DNA of 64,000 nucleotides from Glycomyces tritici. Its GTDB lineage: Bacteria; Actinomycetota; Actinomycetes; Mycobacteriales; Micromonosporaceae. The stretch is taken from assembly GCF_030403505.1 (NCBI RefSeq), contig NZ_JAUEMJ010000013.1, forward strand, positions 1 through 64,000. Direction: 5' to 3'. Position 1 is the stretch's first letter, and the number at the start of each line of letters is the position of its first letter. The notes below the pieces were generated by a model. The model was not told the DNA's origin, searched no databases, and saw nothing but the letters and a program-made list of their open reading frames with translations. This document shows, one piece after another, positions 9,655 to 19,600 of this stretch. Position numbers and translations under genes: made by a program.

Positions 9655-10134
9655 TTAGAAGGGCAGTCCGGTCGACGGGCCTGTGGCGGTGTCGCGGACG
9701 TTGGCGTCGCGCTTGGCGGCCTTGGTGGAGCCCGCGGCGTTGAAGGGCATGGGGCCCTGCGGTCCGGGGGCTTTGCCGAGGCGGCGGCGCATGATGTTGA
9801 GGTTGTGCAGTCCGGCGAGCGCGTAGGTGCGGATGCGCGCGTACTGCTTGGCCTTCTTGGCGGTCTTGAGTCGCTCGACCGCTTTGTAGTGGAGTTTCCT
9901 GGCGCGGTCGAGGGCCGCGGCGGCTTCGGTGTCGCCTACGGAGACCGGGGCGATCTTCAGCTGGCTGCCGAGGAGCTCGGTCCAGGCTTCGGCGTCGGTC
10001 TTGGCCCTGTTTTTTCGACGGCGCTTGGTGTCGATGATCGAGAGCAGGCCGAGAACGGCTGCGAAGACGAGGACGATCGCAACGATTGCGATGAACGCGA
10101 TGGTAGAGGTTTCAATGGCGTCTTTCATCGTCAC
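9655..10134 (-). CDS. Single-pass membrane protein with basic cytoplasmic tail, unknown function
   Basis: The protein has 159 residues from GTG 10134; ATG 10128 is equally likely. One N-terminal membrane helix (about 10-34) is followed by an Arg/Lys-rich segment (KRRRKNR), a helical region with coiled-coil-like heptads (about 75-115) and a disordered tail. No family is recognised. It stands alone between a hairpin and the divergent cation transporter. Confidence 0.7.
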   Translation of the reverse strand: MTMKDAIETSTIAFIAIVAIVLVFAAVLGLLSIIDTKRRRKNRAKTDAEAWTELLGSQLKIAPVSVGDTEAAAALDRARKLHYKAVERLKTAKKAKQYARIRTYALAGLHNLNIMRRRLGKAPGPQGPMPFNAAGSTKAAKRDANVRDTATGPSTGLPF

Positions 10135-10325
10135 CCCCCGTGACCAGTGCTGATGATGTTGGTACGAATATTATTCCATTCCCGCCCGGCATTTGTGAAA
10201 GTCCCCCTGGTTCGGGCGTTTTCATGTGCGCCGCACAGAAATGCCGCGGATCGGACGCTCCGCGCGAGCGGATTTCCGGTTGAAGGTACCCGCTGCATGT
10301 GAAGTCGAATCGACCCTGTCGCCAT

Positions 10326-10345
10326 ACATGCAATAATGCGCATGT
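10326..10345 (+). promoter_or_regulatory. Candidate metal-sensor operator upstream of the CDF transporter
   Basis: ACATGC (10326-10331) and GCATGT (10340-10345) are inverted around an 8-nt AT-rich spacer that contains AATAAT, a possible -10. This is one of the few AT-rich spots between the divergent genes. Its layout recalls operators of ArsR-type metal sensors. No such regulator is encoded nearby. Confidence 0.35.
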
Positions 10346-10425
10346 TAGCATTCGGATGCGGAGGGGACCCCACCGCCGAGGCCCGGTCCGCCGCGCCCGC
10401 ACCGAGACGAAGGAGGCCGCCCTCC

Positions 10426-11337
10426 ATGGGCCACGACCACTCGCACGCAGGAGCCGCCTCGCTCGGCGCACGCCACCGGGGCCGGCTCTGGCTCGCACTC
10501 GGCCTCGCCCTCGCAGTGGCGGCCGTCGAGGCGGTCGCCTCCTGGTACACCCATTCGCTCGCCCTGCTCTCGGACGCCGGGCACGTCGCCGGCGACGCCC
10601 TCGGGATCGCCATGGCGCTGGCCGCGATCATCGCCGTGCGCCGCTCCGGCGGGCGGCCGCGACGCACCTACGGGATGTACCGGCTCGAAGTCCTCGCGGC
10701 CCTGGCCAACACGCTGCTGCTGTTCGGCGTCGCCGGATTCGTCATCGTGCAGGCCGTGCGCCGCCTCGGCGAGCAGCCCGAGGTGCAGTCCGGCCCGATG
10801 CTCGCCGTGGCCCTCTTCGGCCTCGCGGCGAACGTCGCCTCCCTGCTCCTGCTGCGTTCGGCCGCCGCCGAGTCGATCAACGTGCGCGGCGCCTACACCG
10901 AGGTCCTCGGCGACGCGATCGCCTCCCTCGGCGTCATCGCCGCCGCCCTCGTCATCGCCTTCACCGACTGGTACGCGGTCGACAGCCTGATCGCCGTCGG
11001 CGTGGGCCTGTTCATCCTGCCGCGCGCCTACCGGCTGGGCCGCGACGCGCTCCGCATCCTCCTCCAGCACGCCCCCGTCGGCGTCGACCCGAAACGGGTC
11101 GAGCACGCGCTCGCTGCACTCGATGGGGTGAAAGCTGTGCACGATCTTCATCTGTGGACTTTGACTTCGGGTATGGAGGTCGCGACCGTCCATCTCGCAG
11201 TCGATCCGGGCGCCGACCCCGCCGGCGTGCTCGGCGACGCGCAGCGGACGCTGGCAGAACAATTCGACATCGCGCACGCGACCGTCCAGATCGAGCCCGG
11301 CAGCGCGGAGGCGTCCTGCGGCACACCGCATTGGTGA
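10426..11337 (+). CDS. Cation diffusion facilitator family transporter (Zn/Cd/Co efflux)
   Basis: The protein has 303 residues. ATG 10426 is chosen because AAGGAGG lies 9 nt upstream and gives the His-rich start MGHDHSH. Six membrane helices are expected. The metal site is visible as HSLALLSDAGHVAGD with His43, Asp50, His53 and Asp57, and a second His/Asp set lies in helix 5 (FTDWYAVDSLIA). A cytoplasmic ferredoxin-like domain (HDLHLWTLTSG) ends the protein. It exports divalent metal, most likely zinc, in exchange for protons. Confidence 0.92.
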   Translation: MGHDHSHAGAASLGARHRGRLWLALGLALAVAAVEAVASWYTHSLALLSDAGHVAGDALGIAMALAAIIAVRRSGGRPRRTYGMYRLEVLAALANTLLLFGVAGFVIVQAVRRLGEQPEVQSGPMLAVALFGLAANVASLLLLRSAAAESINVRGAYTEVLGDAIASLGVIAAALVIAFTDWYAVDSLIAVGVGLFILPRAYRLGRDALRILLQHAPVGVDPKRVEHALAALDGVKAVHDLHLWTLTSGMEVATVHLAVDPGADPAGVLGDAQRTLAEQFDIAHATVQIEPGSAEASCGTPHW

Positions 11338-11459
11338 AGCGCGGCAGGGCTTCTGTCCGGTACCTGATATTGACGGATAGTCGACGTTTCTCTTGTCACG
11401 CAATGGTTAAGCTCGACACCGTCCTGGGGACTCGAATGCTCCTTGGAAGGAGGAGATCC

Positions 11460-11633
11460 ATGTTGACCCACGCATGGAGGAAGAGCAGCAGGTCAGGCCC
11501 CAACGGGGCCTGTGTCGAAGCCAGGCTCGCGGAAGCGGCCGTGGAGATCAGGGACACCAAGCTGACGGTGAGCCCGATCCTGCGCGCCAGCCGAGCCGAC
11601 TGGCGTTCGCTGCTGCGGACATCCGGCAGGTAA
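11460..11633 (+). CDS. DUF397 protein
   Basis: The protein has 57 residues, starting MLTHAWRKSSRSGPNGACVE and ending near RADWRSLLRTSGR. The W-x-KSSRSG...CVE...RDTK pattern is diagnostic of DUF397. A strong Shine-Dalgarno site (GGAAGGAGGAG) precedes the ATG. DUF397 proteins pair with XRE/DUF5753 regulators in actinomycetes, and some behave like antagonists of the regulator. Here the regulator is convergent, on the other side of a shared terminator. Confidence 0.9.
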   Translation: MLTHAWRKSSRSGPNGACVEARLAEAAVEIRDTKLTVSPILRASRADWRSLLRTSGR

Positions 11634-11649
11634 TTGAGTAAGGACGGGT

Positions 11650-11689
11650 AAGGGGGCGGACACGGCGTCAGCGCCGTGTCCGCCCCCTT
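11650..11689. terminator. Bidirectional terminator between DUF397 and XRE regulator genes
   Basis: An 18-bp perfect stem (AAGGGGGCGGACACGGCG with its complement) and a 4-nt loop lie 16 bp after the DUF397 stop and 10 bp before the regulator stop. Confidence 0.88.
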
Positions 11690-11699
11690 GCGTCCGGGT

Positions 11700-12578
11700 C
11701 TAGAGCGTCTTGAGGTGCTGGGCCTGCTGCTCGATGAACTCCAGGCTCCGGCCCGGGTCGAGCGCGGCCGACCGGAGGTAGCTGAAGATCTCGTGGAAGG
11801 GCTGCACGTCGGCGCCCTCCTCGTAGACGTCGCCGTTGTGGCCCTCGATGTAGACCACGTCGGGGTGGCGGTAGCCGGGGTCGACCTCGCCCTCCAGCGG
11901 TCCGAAGCCGAGGATCGTGAACGAGGACAGCATCCCCGGGTAGGCCCCGCCCTCGAAGGGCAGCACCTGGAGGTGCACGTTCGGGAGCGAGCCGAGCTCG
12001 AGCAGGTTCTGCAGCTGGTCGAACATGACCTTAGGCCCGCCGAGGACGCGGCGGATGGCGGCCTCGTCGATGACGTTCCAGATCTTCAGGTCCCCGCGCA
12101 GGCGCTGCTGGCGCTCCATGCGCAGGTCGATCCGCTCCTTCATGAACCGCTGCGACTGCTCCGGGACCATCCCGAAGGTGGCCGTGGCGTACTCGCGGGT
12201 CTGCAAGAGCCCGTTGATGATCAGGCCGTCGTACACGTTCAGGCTGGAGGCGTCCTGCTCCAGGCCGATGTACGTGGCGTACGGCGGGGAGATGGTGTCG
12301 GAGTACCGCGCCCACCAGCCGCGCTTGCGGCCGTCGCGGGCCAGGCGCACGAGCTCGTCCACGAGTTCGGAGTCGTCGACCCCGTAGACCTCGACCAGGG
12401 CCTGGACGTCTCGGGGTTTGATCCCGACCCGGCCGAGCTCCATGCGGTAGATCGTGGAACTGGTGACTTCAAGGGCTGCAGCGGCGTCGTTGGCGTCCTT
12501 GCCGGACTTCTCGCGCAGGTCCCGGAGGATCTTCCCGGCGCGGCGGCGGCGGACGGTGGGGCTGCCGGTCGAAGGCAT
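11700..12578 (-). CDS. XRE-family regulator with DUF5753 domain (Scr1-like)
   Basis: The protein has 292 residues from ATG 12578, which has GGGAGG upstream; an in-frame ATG at 12638 would add 20 residues. The N-terminal helix-turn-helix covers about residues 15-70 (RAGKILRDLREKSG, TSSTIYRMELGRVGI). A DUF5753 domain fills the rest (YSDTISPPYATYIGLEQDA, LLQTREYA, VLPFEGGAYPGM). Such regulators control development or antibiotic genes together with DUF397 partners. The target is not evident here. Confidence 0.93.
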   Translation of the reverse strand: MPSTGSPTVRRRRAGKILRDLREKSGKDANDAAAALEVTSSTIYRMELGRVGIKPRDVQALVEVYGVDDSELVDELVRLARDGRKRGWWARYSDTISPPYATYIGLEQDASSLNVYDGLIINGLLQTREYATATFGMVPEQSQRFMKERIDLRMERQQRLRGDLKIWNVIDEAAIRRVLGGPKVMFDQLQNLLELGSLPNVHLQVLPFEGGAYPGMLSSFTILGFGPLEGEVDPGYRHPDVVYIEGHNGDVYEEGADVQPFHEIFSYLRSAALDPGRSLEFIEQQAQHLKTL

Positions 12579-13001
12579 CGCCTTGCCTCCCAACTTCTTC
12601 GGCAGATCGCTCTCAGCGTTGTCGTTCGATGTACCCATTTGACACCCTGATCTCTCCGGATTCGGTGAGGACGCACCGAGTGGTGGAGGACTTCTGGGCC
12701 GCTCACCCGGTAACGTCAGCTGTTCTCAAGTGCGGCCCGCCGGCGTCGCCGAGACCGATCGTCCGGGTCTCGCCTGCGCGGCCGCGGGGCGGGAGGAATC
12801 GCCACCCGATCCGGTTATACCTCTTGCATCCAAATTCTGCATGTGCAATTCTACTGTACGGAGGGGCTATCCGCCTCCCCTCGACTGTACCGATTCGACA
12901 CCGCGACTCGGCATCGACCAGGTCACACCGGAGTCAGGCGCCCAGAAACCAAGGGCCACAAGGGATTCCAGCCCATCGAAAGACCGGAAAGGCAGCCCGC
13001 G
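12579..13001. other. Intergenic region, promoters of divergent genes
   Basis: No supported gene. An AT-rich core at about 12815-12865 contains TTGCA and TGCAA arms and the palindrome TGCATGTGCA, a plausible operator for the XRE regulator. Short open frames here lack ribosome sites and coding bias. Confidence 0.5.
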
Positions 13002-13310
13002 TTGCGCAGTCCGTACACACTCGACAACCCCCCGCCGGATGAGCCGCCCAGCGAAGTGCTGGTGCCGAGCCTCTGGCGCGTGCAGGCGCGCTGGTGGAAA
13101 CGCCACACACCCGCCCTCGACCAGCGCAGCGTCAAGCACCCCGTGTGCGGGCACTGCAGCCAGTCCTGGCCATGCCACTCGTGGGCGTGCTGGGACGGCC
13201 AGCTCGGCCAGGCCGTCGGCGGCCCGGCCGCCCCCCGCGCCCTTCCCGAGCCCGGCCCCGCGACTCCGATGCGCGCCATCGGCGCCGTCGTCGCCGCGGC
13301 GAAGTCCTGA
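13002..13310 (+). CDS. Small Cys/His-rich hypothetical protein
   Basis: The protein has 102 residues from TTG 13002, which is preceded by AAAGG; the start is uncertain. The core HPVCGHCSQSWPCHSWACWD holds four Cys and two His and could bind zinc. The C-terminus is Pro/Ala-rich. Similar small proteins accompany XRE/DUF397 genes in actinomycetes, but I cannot name a family. Confidence 0.55.
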   Translation: MRSPYTLDNPPPDEPPSEVLVPSLWRVQARWWKRHTPALDQRSVKHPVCGHCSQSWPCHSWACWDGQLGQAVGGPAAPRALPEPGPATPMRAIGAVVAAAKS

Positions 13311-13443
13311 CGGCCGGCGCCGCGGGCGGACGCGGCGCCGAAAATCCCTCGATCGAGCCGAAGTTCGCCCGACCCAGCGCGTAGCCTCAGCGCCCGCCGT
13401 TCGTTAGACCCTCAGAACTGGTCCGACACCGGGCAGAGATGAT

Positions 13444-13534
13444 GGCTCGCAAGCTTCGCCGGAGCTGCGGATCCACAGCTCGCGAGCTTCGCCAAGGCTG
13501 CGAATTCGCGGCTTGCGAGCTTCGCCGAGAAGGG
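13444..13534 (+). repeat. Three tandem 33-bp units of a dispersed intergenic repeat
   Basis: Units begin at 13444, 13477 and 13510, exactly 33 bp apart. The shared core is GCTCGCRAGCTTCGCC followed by a GCTGC-like half. The first two units are near complete; the third diverges after the core. The core contains the palindrome AGCTCGCGAGCT. Copies of the same element lie at 19669-19734 and 25845-25862. It sits just upstream of the kinase start and keeps an open frame, but it is more likely non-coding because the other copies are intergenic. Confidence 0.8.
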
Positions 13535-13546
13535 GAAAGCCGCCGG

Positions 13547-15337
13547 ATGCTGAGCACTCGCAACCTCAAGGCAGGCGTGGTCCTGGACGGGCGGTACCGG
13601 CTCGAACGCCGCATCGGCGGCGGCGGCATGGGCGACGTCTGGGAGGGCGTCGACACCATCCTCTGGCGCACCGTCGCCATCAAGGTGCTCCTCGCCGACC
13701 TCGTGGACGACCGGGGCTTCCGCGAGCGCTTCCGCCGCGAGGCCCGCGCCATCGCCGTCATGCAGGGCCCCGGGGTCGTGGAGGTCTACGACTACGGCGA
13801 GATCGAGGACGAGGACGCCCAGCTCGCGTACCTGATCATGGAGTACGTGGACGGCAAACCGCTCTCGCGCCTGCTCGGCCTCTGGGGCAAGCTCAGCCCG
13901 GCCGACTCGCTGCGCGTCATCGGCGGCGTCGCCGAGGCGCTGCACGTGGCCCACTCCGCCGGGATCGTCCACCGCGACATCAAGCCCGGGAACATCCTCG
14001 TGCGCTCGGACGGCTCGGTCGTCCTGGTGGACTTCGGGATCGCCCGCGTCAGCCACAACCTGACCCTCACCACCACCGGCGTCGTGCTCGGCACCGTCAC
14101 CTACATGTCGCCCGAACAGGCCGCGGGCGAGAACCTCACGGCCGCTTCGGACCTGTACTCGCTCGGCGTCGTCGCCCACCAGTGCCTGGCCGGGTCGCCG
14201 CCGTTCAAGGCCGACACCCCGCTCGGAGTGCTCTCGGCCCACCTGCGCAACGCCCCGCCGCCGCTGCCCACCGAGATCCCGTACGAGGTCGCCGAGATCG
14301 TGCGGCGCTCGCTCCAGAAGGACCCCGCGGCGCGCTGGACCGACGCCGCGGAACTGGCCGAGGCCTGCAGCGAGACGCGCGCGGCGATGATCGGGGGCCG
14401 CACTCCCGCCCTGGCGCGCACCCGGATGCAGCCGGCGCGGGCGGCGATCGGCGGCACCACCGGGGCCGGCACCGTGGGCCCGCCTTCGGGCGCGCACCGG
14501 CGGCCGACGCCGGAGGGCGACACCGGGCTCCGCTCGTACCAGACCGGGCCGCAACCGGTCTCGAAGGCCATACCGCCGTCCCCGCCGCACGAGCCGCACC
14601 CGTCGTCACCGCCGCCGCACACGGGCGGGCACACGCTGCCGCCGTTCACCGGCTCGCACACCGGGTCGCACGCGGCGGCCCCGCCCGCCGGTCCGACCGG
14701 CCCGGGCCCCGTGCCCGCCGCCGAGCACTCCCGCTCGCGTCGGCGCGGACTGTGGCTGTCGCTCGCCGCCACGCTCGCCGCCGTGGGGACGATCAGCGCG
14801 ATCGCGATCTCGCTGCCGTGGAACGAGCCGGATCGGGGCGGCGCACTGCCGACCGGTGAGACCGGGCTCCACGGCGCCGAGGTCCAGGGCCAGGACGGCG
14901 ACGGCGGCGTCTGGGACGAAGGCGACTACGACGAGGGCGAATCGCCTTCGGCCGATCCGAGCGAGACCGCTTCTGACGCAGGGGCATCGGAGCCCGCGGC
15001 GGGTACGGCCTCGGCCGGTCCCTCGCTCATGCCGAGCGGGACGCCGAGCGCCGCCGAGAGCTCGTCACCGCCGCCGCCCGCGAAGACCTCGGTGCCGAAC
15101 GTGGTCACGCAGTCCGAGTCCGACGCCCGCGCCCGCATCGAGGAGTCGGGCCTGACCCCTGCGGTCGACTACGAGGGCGAGGGCGAGGCCCGCTGCGGCG
15201 TGGTGCGCCAGTCCCCCAGTGCCGGAAGCGAAGTCGAGCCCGGCTCCACGGTGCAGGTGACCGTGAAGCGCGCCGCGGACGCGGAGGGGTGCAAGCCCGA
15301 GACCGGCGAGACGGAAGTCCCGCAAGAGGAGCAGTAG
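13547..15337 (+). CDS. Membrane Ser/Thr protein kinase with one PASTA domain
   Basis: The protein has 596 residues from ATG 13547; an upstream in-frame ATG at 13439 would translate the 33-bp repeats and is rejected. The kinase domain shows the P-loop IGGGGMG at 23-29, Lys46, catalytic HRD near 142-144, DFG near 162-164 and a GTVTYMSPEQ activation segment. A Pro/Ser/Thr-rich linker leads to a membrane helix at about 400-422. A low-complexity outer linker and a single PASTA domain (SVPNVVTQSESDARARIEES, about 514-580) follow. It is PknB-like. PASTA domains sense muropeptides or lipid II; most PknB proteins have three to four, so this is a minor paralogue. Confidence 0.93.
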   Translation: MLSTRNLKAGVVLDGRYRLERRIGGGGMGDVWEGVDTILWRTVAIKVLLADLVDDRGFRERFRREARAIAVMQGPGVVEVYDYGEIEDEDAQLAYLIMEYVDGKPLSRLLGLWGKLSPADSLRVIGGVAEALHVAHSAGIVHRDIKPGNILVRSDGSVVLVDFGIARVSHNLTLTTTGVVLGTVTYMSPEQAAGENLTAASDLYSLGVVAHQCLAGSPPFKADTPLGVLSAHLRNAPPPLPTEIPYEVAEIVRRSLQKDPAARWTDAAELAEACSETRAAMIGGRTPALARTRMQPARAAIGGTTGAGTVGPPSGAHRRPTPEGDTGLRSYQTGPQPVSKAIPPSPPHEPHPSSPPPHTGGHTLPPFTGSHTGSHAAAPPAGPTGPGPVPAAEHSRSRRRGLWLSLAATLAAVGTISAIAISLPWNEPDRGGALPTGETGLHGAEVQGQDGDGGVWDEGDYDEGESPSADPSETASDAGASEPAAGTASAGPSLMPSGTPSAAESSSPPPPAKTSVPNVVTQSESDARARIEESGLTPAVDYEGEGEARCGVVRQSPSAGSEVEPGSTVQVTVKRAADAEGCKPETGETEVPQEEQ

Positions 15338-15634
15338 CGCTCGATGCCACCGCCGCGTTCGGCGGTGAGGCGAGCGCGGACGATGCCGCTGCCCGGCGTC
15401 GCAGCTGCCGGAGGCGCCTCGACTCGACCGCTGACTCATGCGCGGGCCGGCTTTCCGTGGAGCCGCGGCGTGACCGGGAGTCCGGCGAAGCGTTCGTCGG
15501 CCTCCCCGGGAGGCGACCAGCGGCGGCTCGTGAACGGACCGGATGCGACCGGGTTCACAGCGGCGTCCTGTCACGGATCGGGCCGGCGATCGATCTTGGA
15601 GTCGACACCTGTTCGACGCGAAGGGAACTCCCCC

Positions 15635-16474
15635 ATGATCATCGTCATCGGCGCCACCGGCCCGGTCGGCCGTGCCGCCATCACCATCCTGAACGAGGCC
15701 GGGCACGGCGTCGCCGCCGTCACCCGCGACCCCGAGTCCGCGCGGCTTCCGGAGGGCATGCGCGTCATCGGCGCGGACCCGTCAGAACCGGGCTCGCTCG
15801 ACGCCCACTGGGAAGGCGTCGAAGGCGTCCTGCTCAGCCCCCGAGCGGCCGGACCCGAGGCCGCGAACCTCCTGAAGACCGCTGCGGCCCAAGGCGTGCA
15901 GCGGGTGGCCGTGATCTCCTCGGCCACCGTGGTCCATCCCGCGGGCGAGCCGCGGTTCGCCGAGGGCTTCAAGGCCGCCGAACGCGCGGCCGAGGACTCC
16001 GGCCTGGCCTGGACGCACCTGCGCTGCACCGATTTCGCGACGAACACCCTCGCCTGGGCGGGGCAGGTCGCCAGCGGCGCGGTGCGCGGGGCGTACGCGA
16101 ACGCGGCCTCGTCCACGATCCATGAGCGCGACATCGCGGCCGTGGCGGTCAAGGCCCTCACCGAGACCGGGCACGCGGGCCGCTCCTACGTGCTCACCGG
16201 TCCCGAATCGCTGACCCAGACCCGGAAGGCGCAGCTCATCGGCGAGGCGATCGGCCGCGACCTCGCGTACATCGAGCTCGATCCCGAGCAAGTGCGGGCC
16301 GCGATGCTCGCCCAGGGCCTGCCCGCGGAGATCCCGGCCCGGCTGCTCGGCTCGCTCGCCGACTTCGCCCGCGAGGCCGGGCCGCACACCGACACCGTCG
16401 AACGCCTGCTCGGACGCCCTGCGCTGACGTTCGGGCAGTGGGCGGTCGAGCACGCCGCCGCCTTCAGCCGATAG
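15635..16474 (+). CDS. NmrA-like NAD(P)-binding protein
   Basis: The protein has 279 residues from ATG 15635 (AAGGGA upstream). The Rossmann motif GATGPVGRAAI is at the N-terminus, followed by VISSATVVH, a lost or shifted YxxxK (typical of atypical short-chain dehydrogenases) and the TGPESLTQTRKAQLI segment of the NmrA/azoreductase-like group. It may be an NADPH-dependent reductase or redox sensor. The substrate is unknown. Its stop codon lies inside the heptamer array. Confidence 0.85.
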   Translation: MIIVIGATGPVGRAAITILNEAGHGVAAVTRDPESARLPEGMRVIGADPSEPGSLDAHWEGVEGVLLSPRAAGPEAANLLKTAAAQGVQRVAVISSATVVHPAGEPRFAEGFKAAERAAEDSGLAWTHLRCTDFATNTLAWAGQVASGAVRGAYANAASSTIHERDIAAVAVKALTETGHAGRSYVLTGPESLTQTRKAQLIGEAIGRDLAYIELDPEQVRAAMLAQGLPAEIPARLLGSLADFAREAGPHTDTVERLLGRPALTFGQWAVEHAAAFSR

Positions 16475-16549
16475 CGACCAGCGACCAGCGACCAGCGACC
16501 AGCGACCAGCGACCAGCGACCAGCGACCAGCGACCAGCGACCAGCGACC
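16473..16549 (+). repeat. Heptanucleotide tandem repeat, 11 perfect copies
   Basis: AGCGACC is repeated exactly 11 times (77 bp). It starts inside the TAG stop codon of the preceding gene and ends 29 bp before the terminator hairpin. A perfect array with a unit not divisible by three, outside any gene, is a likely slippage-variable locus. Confidence 0.97.
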
Positions 16550-16578
16550 ACAGCATCGCCTCGCCAGTCCGGAGATGC

Positions 16579-16613
16579 AAAAGCGCCCGGCGACCATCTG
16601 GTCGCCGGGCGCT
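16579..16613. terminator. Terminator between convergent genes
   Basis: A 14-15-bp perfect stem (AGCGCCCGGCGACCA and its complement) with a minimal loop. The minus strand carries TTTT at 16582-16579, so it best serves the UPF0182 gene. It also separates the convergent NmrA-like gene. Confidence 0.85.
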
Positions 16614-16640
16614 CCTCGCTTCAGTTGCGGGGCAAGGCCG

Positions 16641-19600
16641 TTACTGGCCCGCCGCCTGCCTCGCGGCCTCGAGTTCGTCGAGCGCTGCGAGCAGTGCGTC
16701 AAGGGCCGCGCCCTCCTGCTCGTTCGAGCCGGAGGCCTGCGCCTCCTCGTACGCCGCCTGCGCCTCGAGGACCTGGGTGATGGCGGCCTCGACCTCCGGC
16801 GGGTCGGCGGGCGGGGCCTCGGTCGAAGGCGCCTCGCTCGGCGTCTCCGACGGCGTCTCGGTCGGCGTTTCACCGCCGTCCGTCTCGCCCTCGTTCTGCT
16901 CGGCCTCGCTCGGCGCGCCGGACACGTACTTCTCGACCACCATCTCGACGGCCTCTTCGAACGTCGGCGCGAAGCCGACGTAGCCGCCGTAGCTGATCGC
17001 GACGTTCGTGAGACGCGGCAGGTCCTCGCCCTGGCCGCCCGCCTGCCGTCGCAGGTACATCGGTTCGAGGTACAGGATGCCGTCGCCCACCGGCAGCGCG
17101 AGCAGGTTGCCCCATTCGATCTGCGTGCCGGCCTGCGTGGCGTCGCGGAGCGTCGTCACGACCTCCGGGGTGGACGTGATGATCTGGTGGATCTGCCGCA
17201 CCGACTGGTCGTCGCCGCCCACCACGTCGTAGAGCTGCAGCTTCGGATCACCGTTCTCGTCGTAGTAGCCCGACAAGAGGCTCGCCAGCGCGTTCTCGCG
17301 GTTTCTCGGCGTGAAGGTGCTGGTGAGCTGGAAGTACGGCTGCGTCTGCTCCGGGTAGGTCGCGTACACGTAGTAGGCCGGCTGGATGACCGGCGACTGC
17401 TGCGACGGGTCCTCCGGGGTCGCCCAGGCCTCGCTGCCCTCGATGAAGGTGCGGGACTCGTCGACGTGGTAGCGCTGGAGCAGGCTGCGCTGGATCTTGA
17501 ACAGGTCCTGCGGGTAGCGGAAGTGCGCTTCGAGGGACTCGGGGGTCTCCTCCTTGGGCGTGATGAGGTCGCCGCCGTAGATCTCGTTCCAGGCCTTGAG
17601 GATCGGGTCCTCGTCGTCGAACTCGTAGAGCTTGACGGAGCCGTCGTAGGCGTTCACCACGGCCTTGACCGAGGAGCGGATGTAGTTGATCTCCTCGGAG
17701 GGCTGGTTCGCGACGCCCTGGCCGGAGTAGGTGTCGTTCGTCGCGTCGGCGAGGTTGACCCGGTCGGAGTAGGGGAAGTCGTTGGTCGTGGTGTAGCCGT
17801 CGACGATCCAGACGATCTCGCCGTCCACGACCGCCGGGTACGGGTCGGCCTCGACGGTGAGGAACGGGGCGACCTTCTGGACGCGTTCGCGCACGTTGCG
17901 GTTGTAGAGCAGCTGCGACTCGTCGTTGATCTGGTCGGAGAGCAGGAAGCGGGGCTCCTGGAACTCCCAGGCGTAGAGGAGCCGGCGTCCGACGGAGCCG
18001 ATGTCGATGCCGCCTTCGCCTTCGAAGGTGGTGTACCGGTCGGCGCCGATCTCCTCGGCGTCCTCCTCGGAGGAGTCCTCGTCGGCGACCGCGACGTCGA
18101 TCGGCCGGTCGTACTCGCGCGGCGTCTCGTTCTCGGGGACGCCGACGATCGCGTACTCGTTGTTCAAGAGCCCGTAGTAGATCTGGGGCTTCTCGACGTC
18201 GATGATGTCGTTGCCGATCTGGCAGTTGCCCGGGTCGTCGGAGAGGACGCCGGAGGTGAAGCAGGGGGCGCCCGAGTCGCTCTCGGTGGTCGAGGCGGAG
18301 ACGAAGCCCCAGCCGTGCGTGTAGACGGTGTGGGCGACGGTCCAGTCCTGCTGCTCGTCCGCGAGCTGGCTCGGGTTGAGTTCGCGCAGGCCCACGACGA
18401 AGTCCTGGGTGACCTCTTCGCCGTTCTCGTCGGTGTAGGTGTAGCGGTCGATGTCGAGCTTCTCGTTGAAGTCGTAGAAGCTGCGCGGCTGCTGCGCCTG
18501 GGTGAACGCGTCGGAGACGACGAACGGGTCGATGAGGCGCACGAACGGGACCGTGGACTGGTCGGCGGCCATGGTCTCGGCGTTGGGCTGGGAGGCGACC
18601 GGGTACGTGGTGGTCTCCAGGTCCTCCATGCCGTACGCGTACCGGGTGCCGTCGATGGTGTGCTGGGCGTAGGGGCCTTCGCGCTGGGGGCGGTTGGGCT
18701 CGACCTGGAAGTTGCGGACGACGGCGGGGTAGATGCCGCCGGCGGCGATCGCGGTGACCACGACGAGGCCGAGCGCGGCCGCGGGCAGCGCGAGGGAGCG
18801 GGTGAAGCCCCAGGAGAAGACGAGGATGACGACGGCCGCGATGAGGGAGACCCAGATGAGCGCGTTCTTGGCGTTCATGAGTGCGGTCATCTCGGTGTAG
18901 CCGCCGCCGACGATGCCGGTGACCTGGTTGTCCTGGGTGGTGAAGTCGTAACGGTCGAAGTAGTAGGCGACGGCCTTGAGCCCCAGGAAGAGGGCCACGA
19001 GCACCGAGAGGTGGATGCGCGCGACGTTGGTCATGCGGTCGCCGGTGCCGGAGAAGCGCAGGGCGCCGTAGAGGTAGTAGGCGCTGAGGGAGGCGAGGAT
19101 GCCGACGACGACCGCGGCGAAGCCGAAGCCGATGAGGAACTGCCAGAACGGGAGTTCGAAGACGTAGAAGCCGGCGTCCATGTGCAGGACGGGGTCGCTC
19201 TCGCCGAAGCTGCCGCCCTGGCGGAACAGCAGCCAGGTCTCCCAGCGGCTCTGGGCGGACATGCCGGCGAAGATGCCGACGATGACGGCGACGCCGCCGA
19301 TCCACCAGCCGGCCTTGGGCGAGATGAGCTCGCGGTAGCGCTCCAGGCCTTCCTGCTCGCTCGTGGCGGGCCAGGTGTCGGGGCGGAACCTGAAGGCGAG
19401 GTAGAGGTTGAGGCCGCACCAGGCGGCCATCGCCAGGGTGAAGACTCCGAAGAGCCCCAGGCGGGTCCACATCATGGTCGAGAACACGGCGGTGTAGCCG
19501 ACCGAGTCGTACCAGAGGTAGTCGGTGCGCAGGCCGACGAGCCAGCCCAGTACCGACAAGAGGACTATCGCCCCCACAAGGAGTATCAGGACGTAGCGTC

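Noticed and set aside
16473..16549. Tandem repeats as a CRISPR array
   Set aside because: Seven-base units without spacers; no cas genes in the window.
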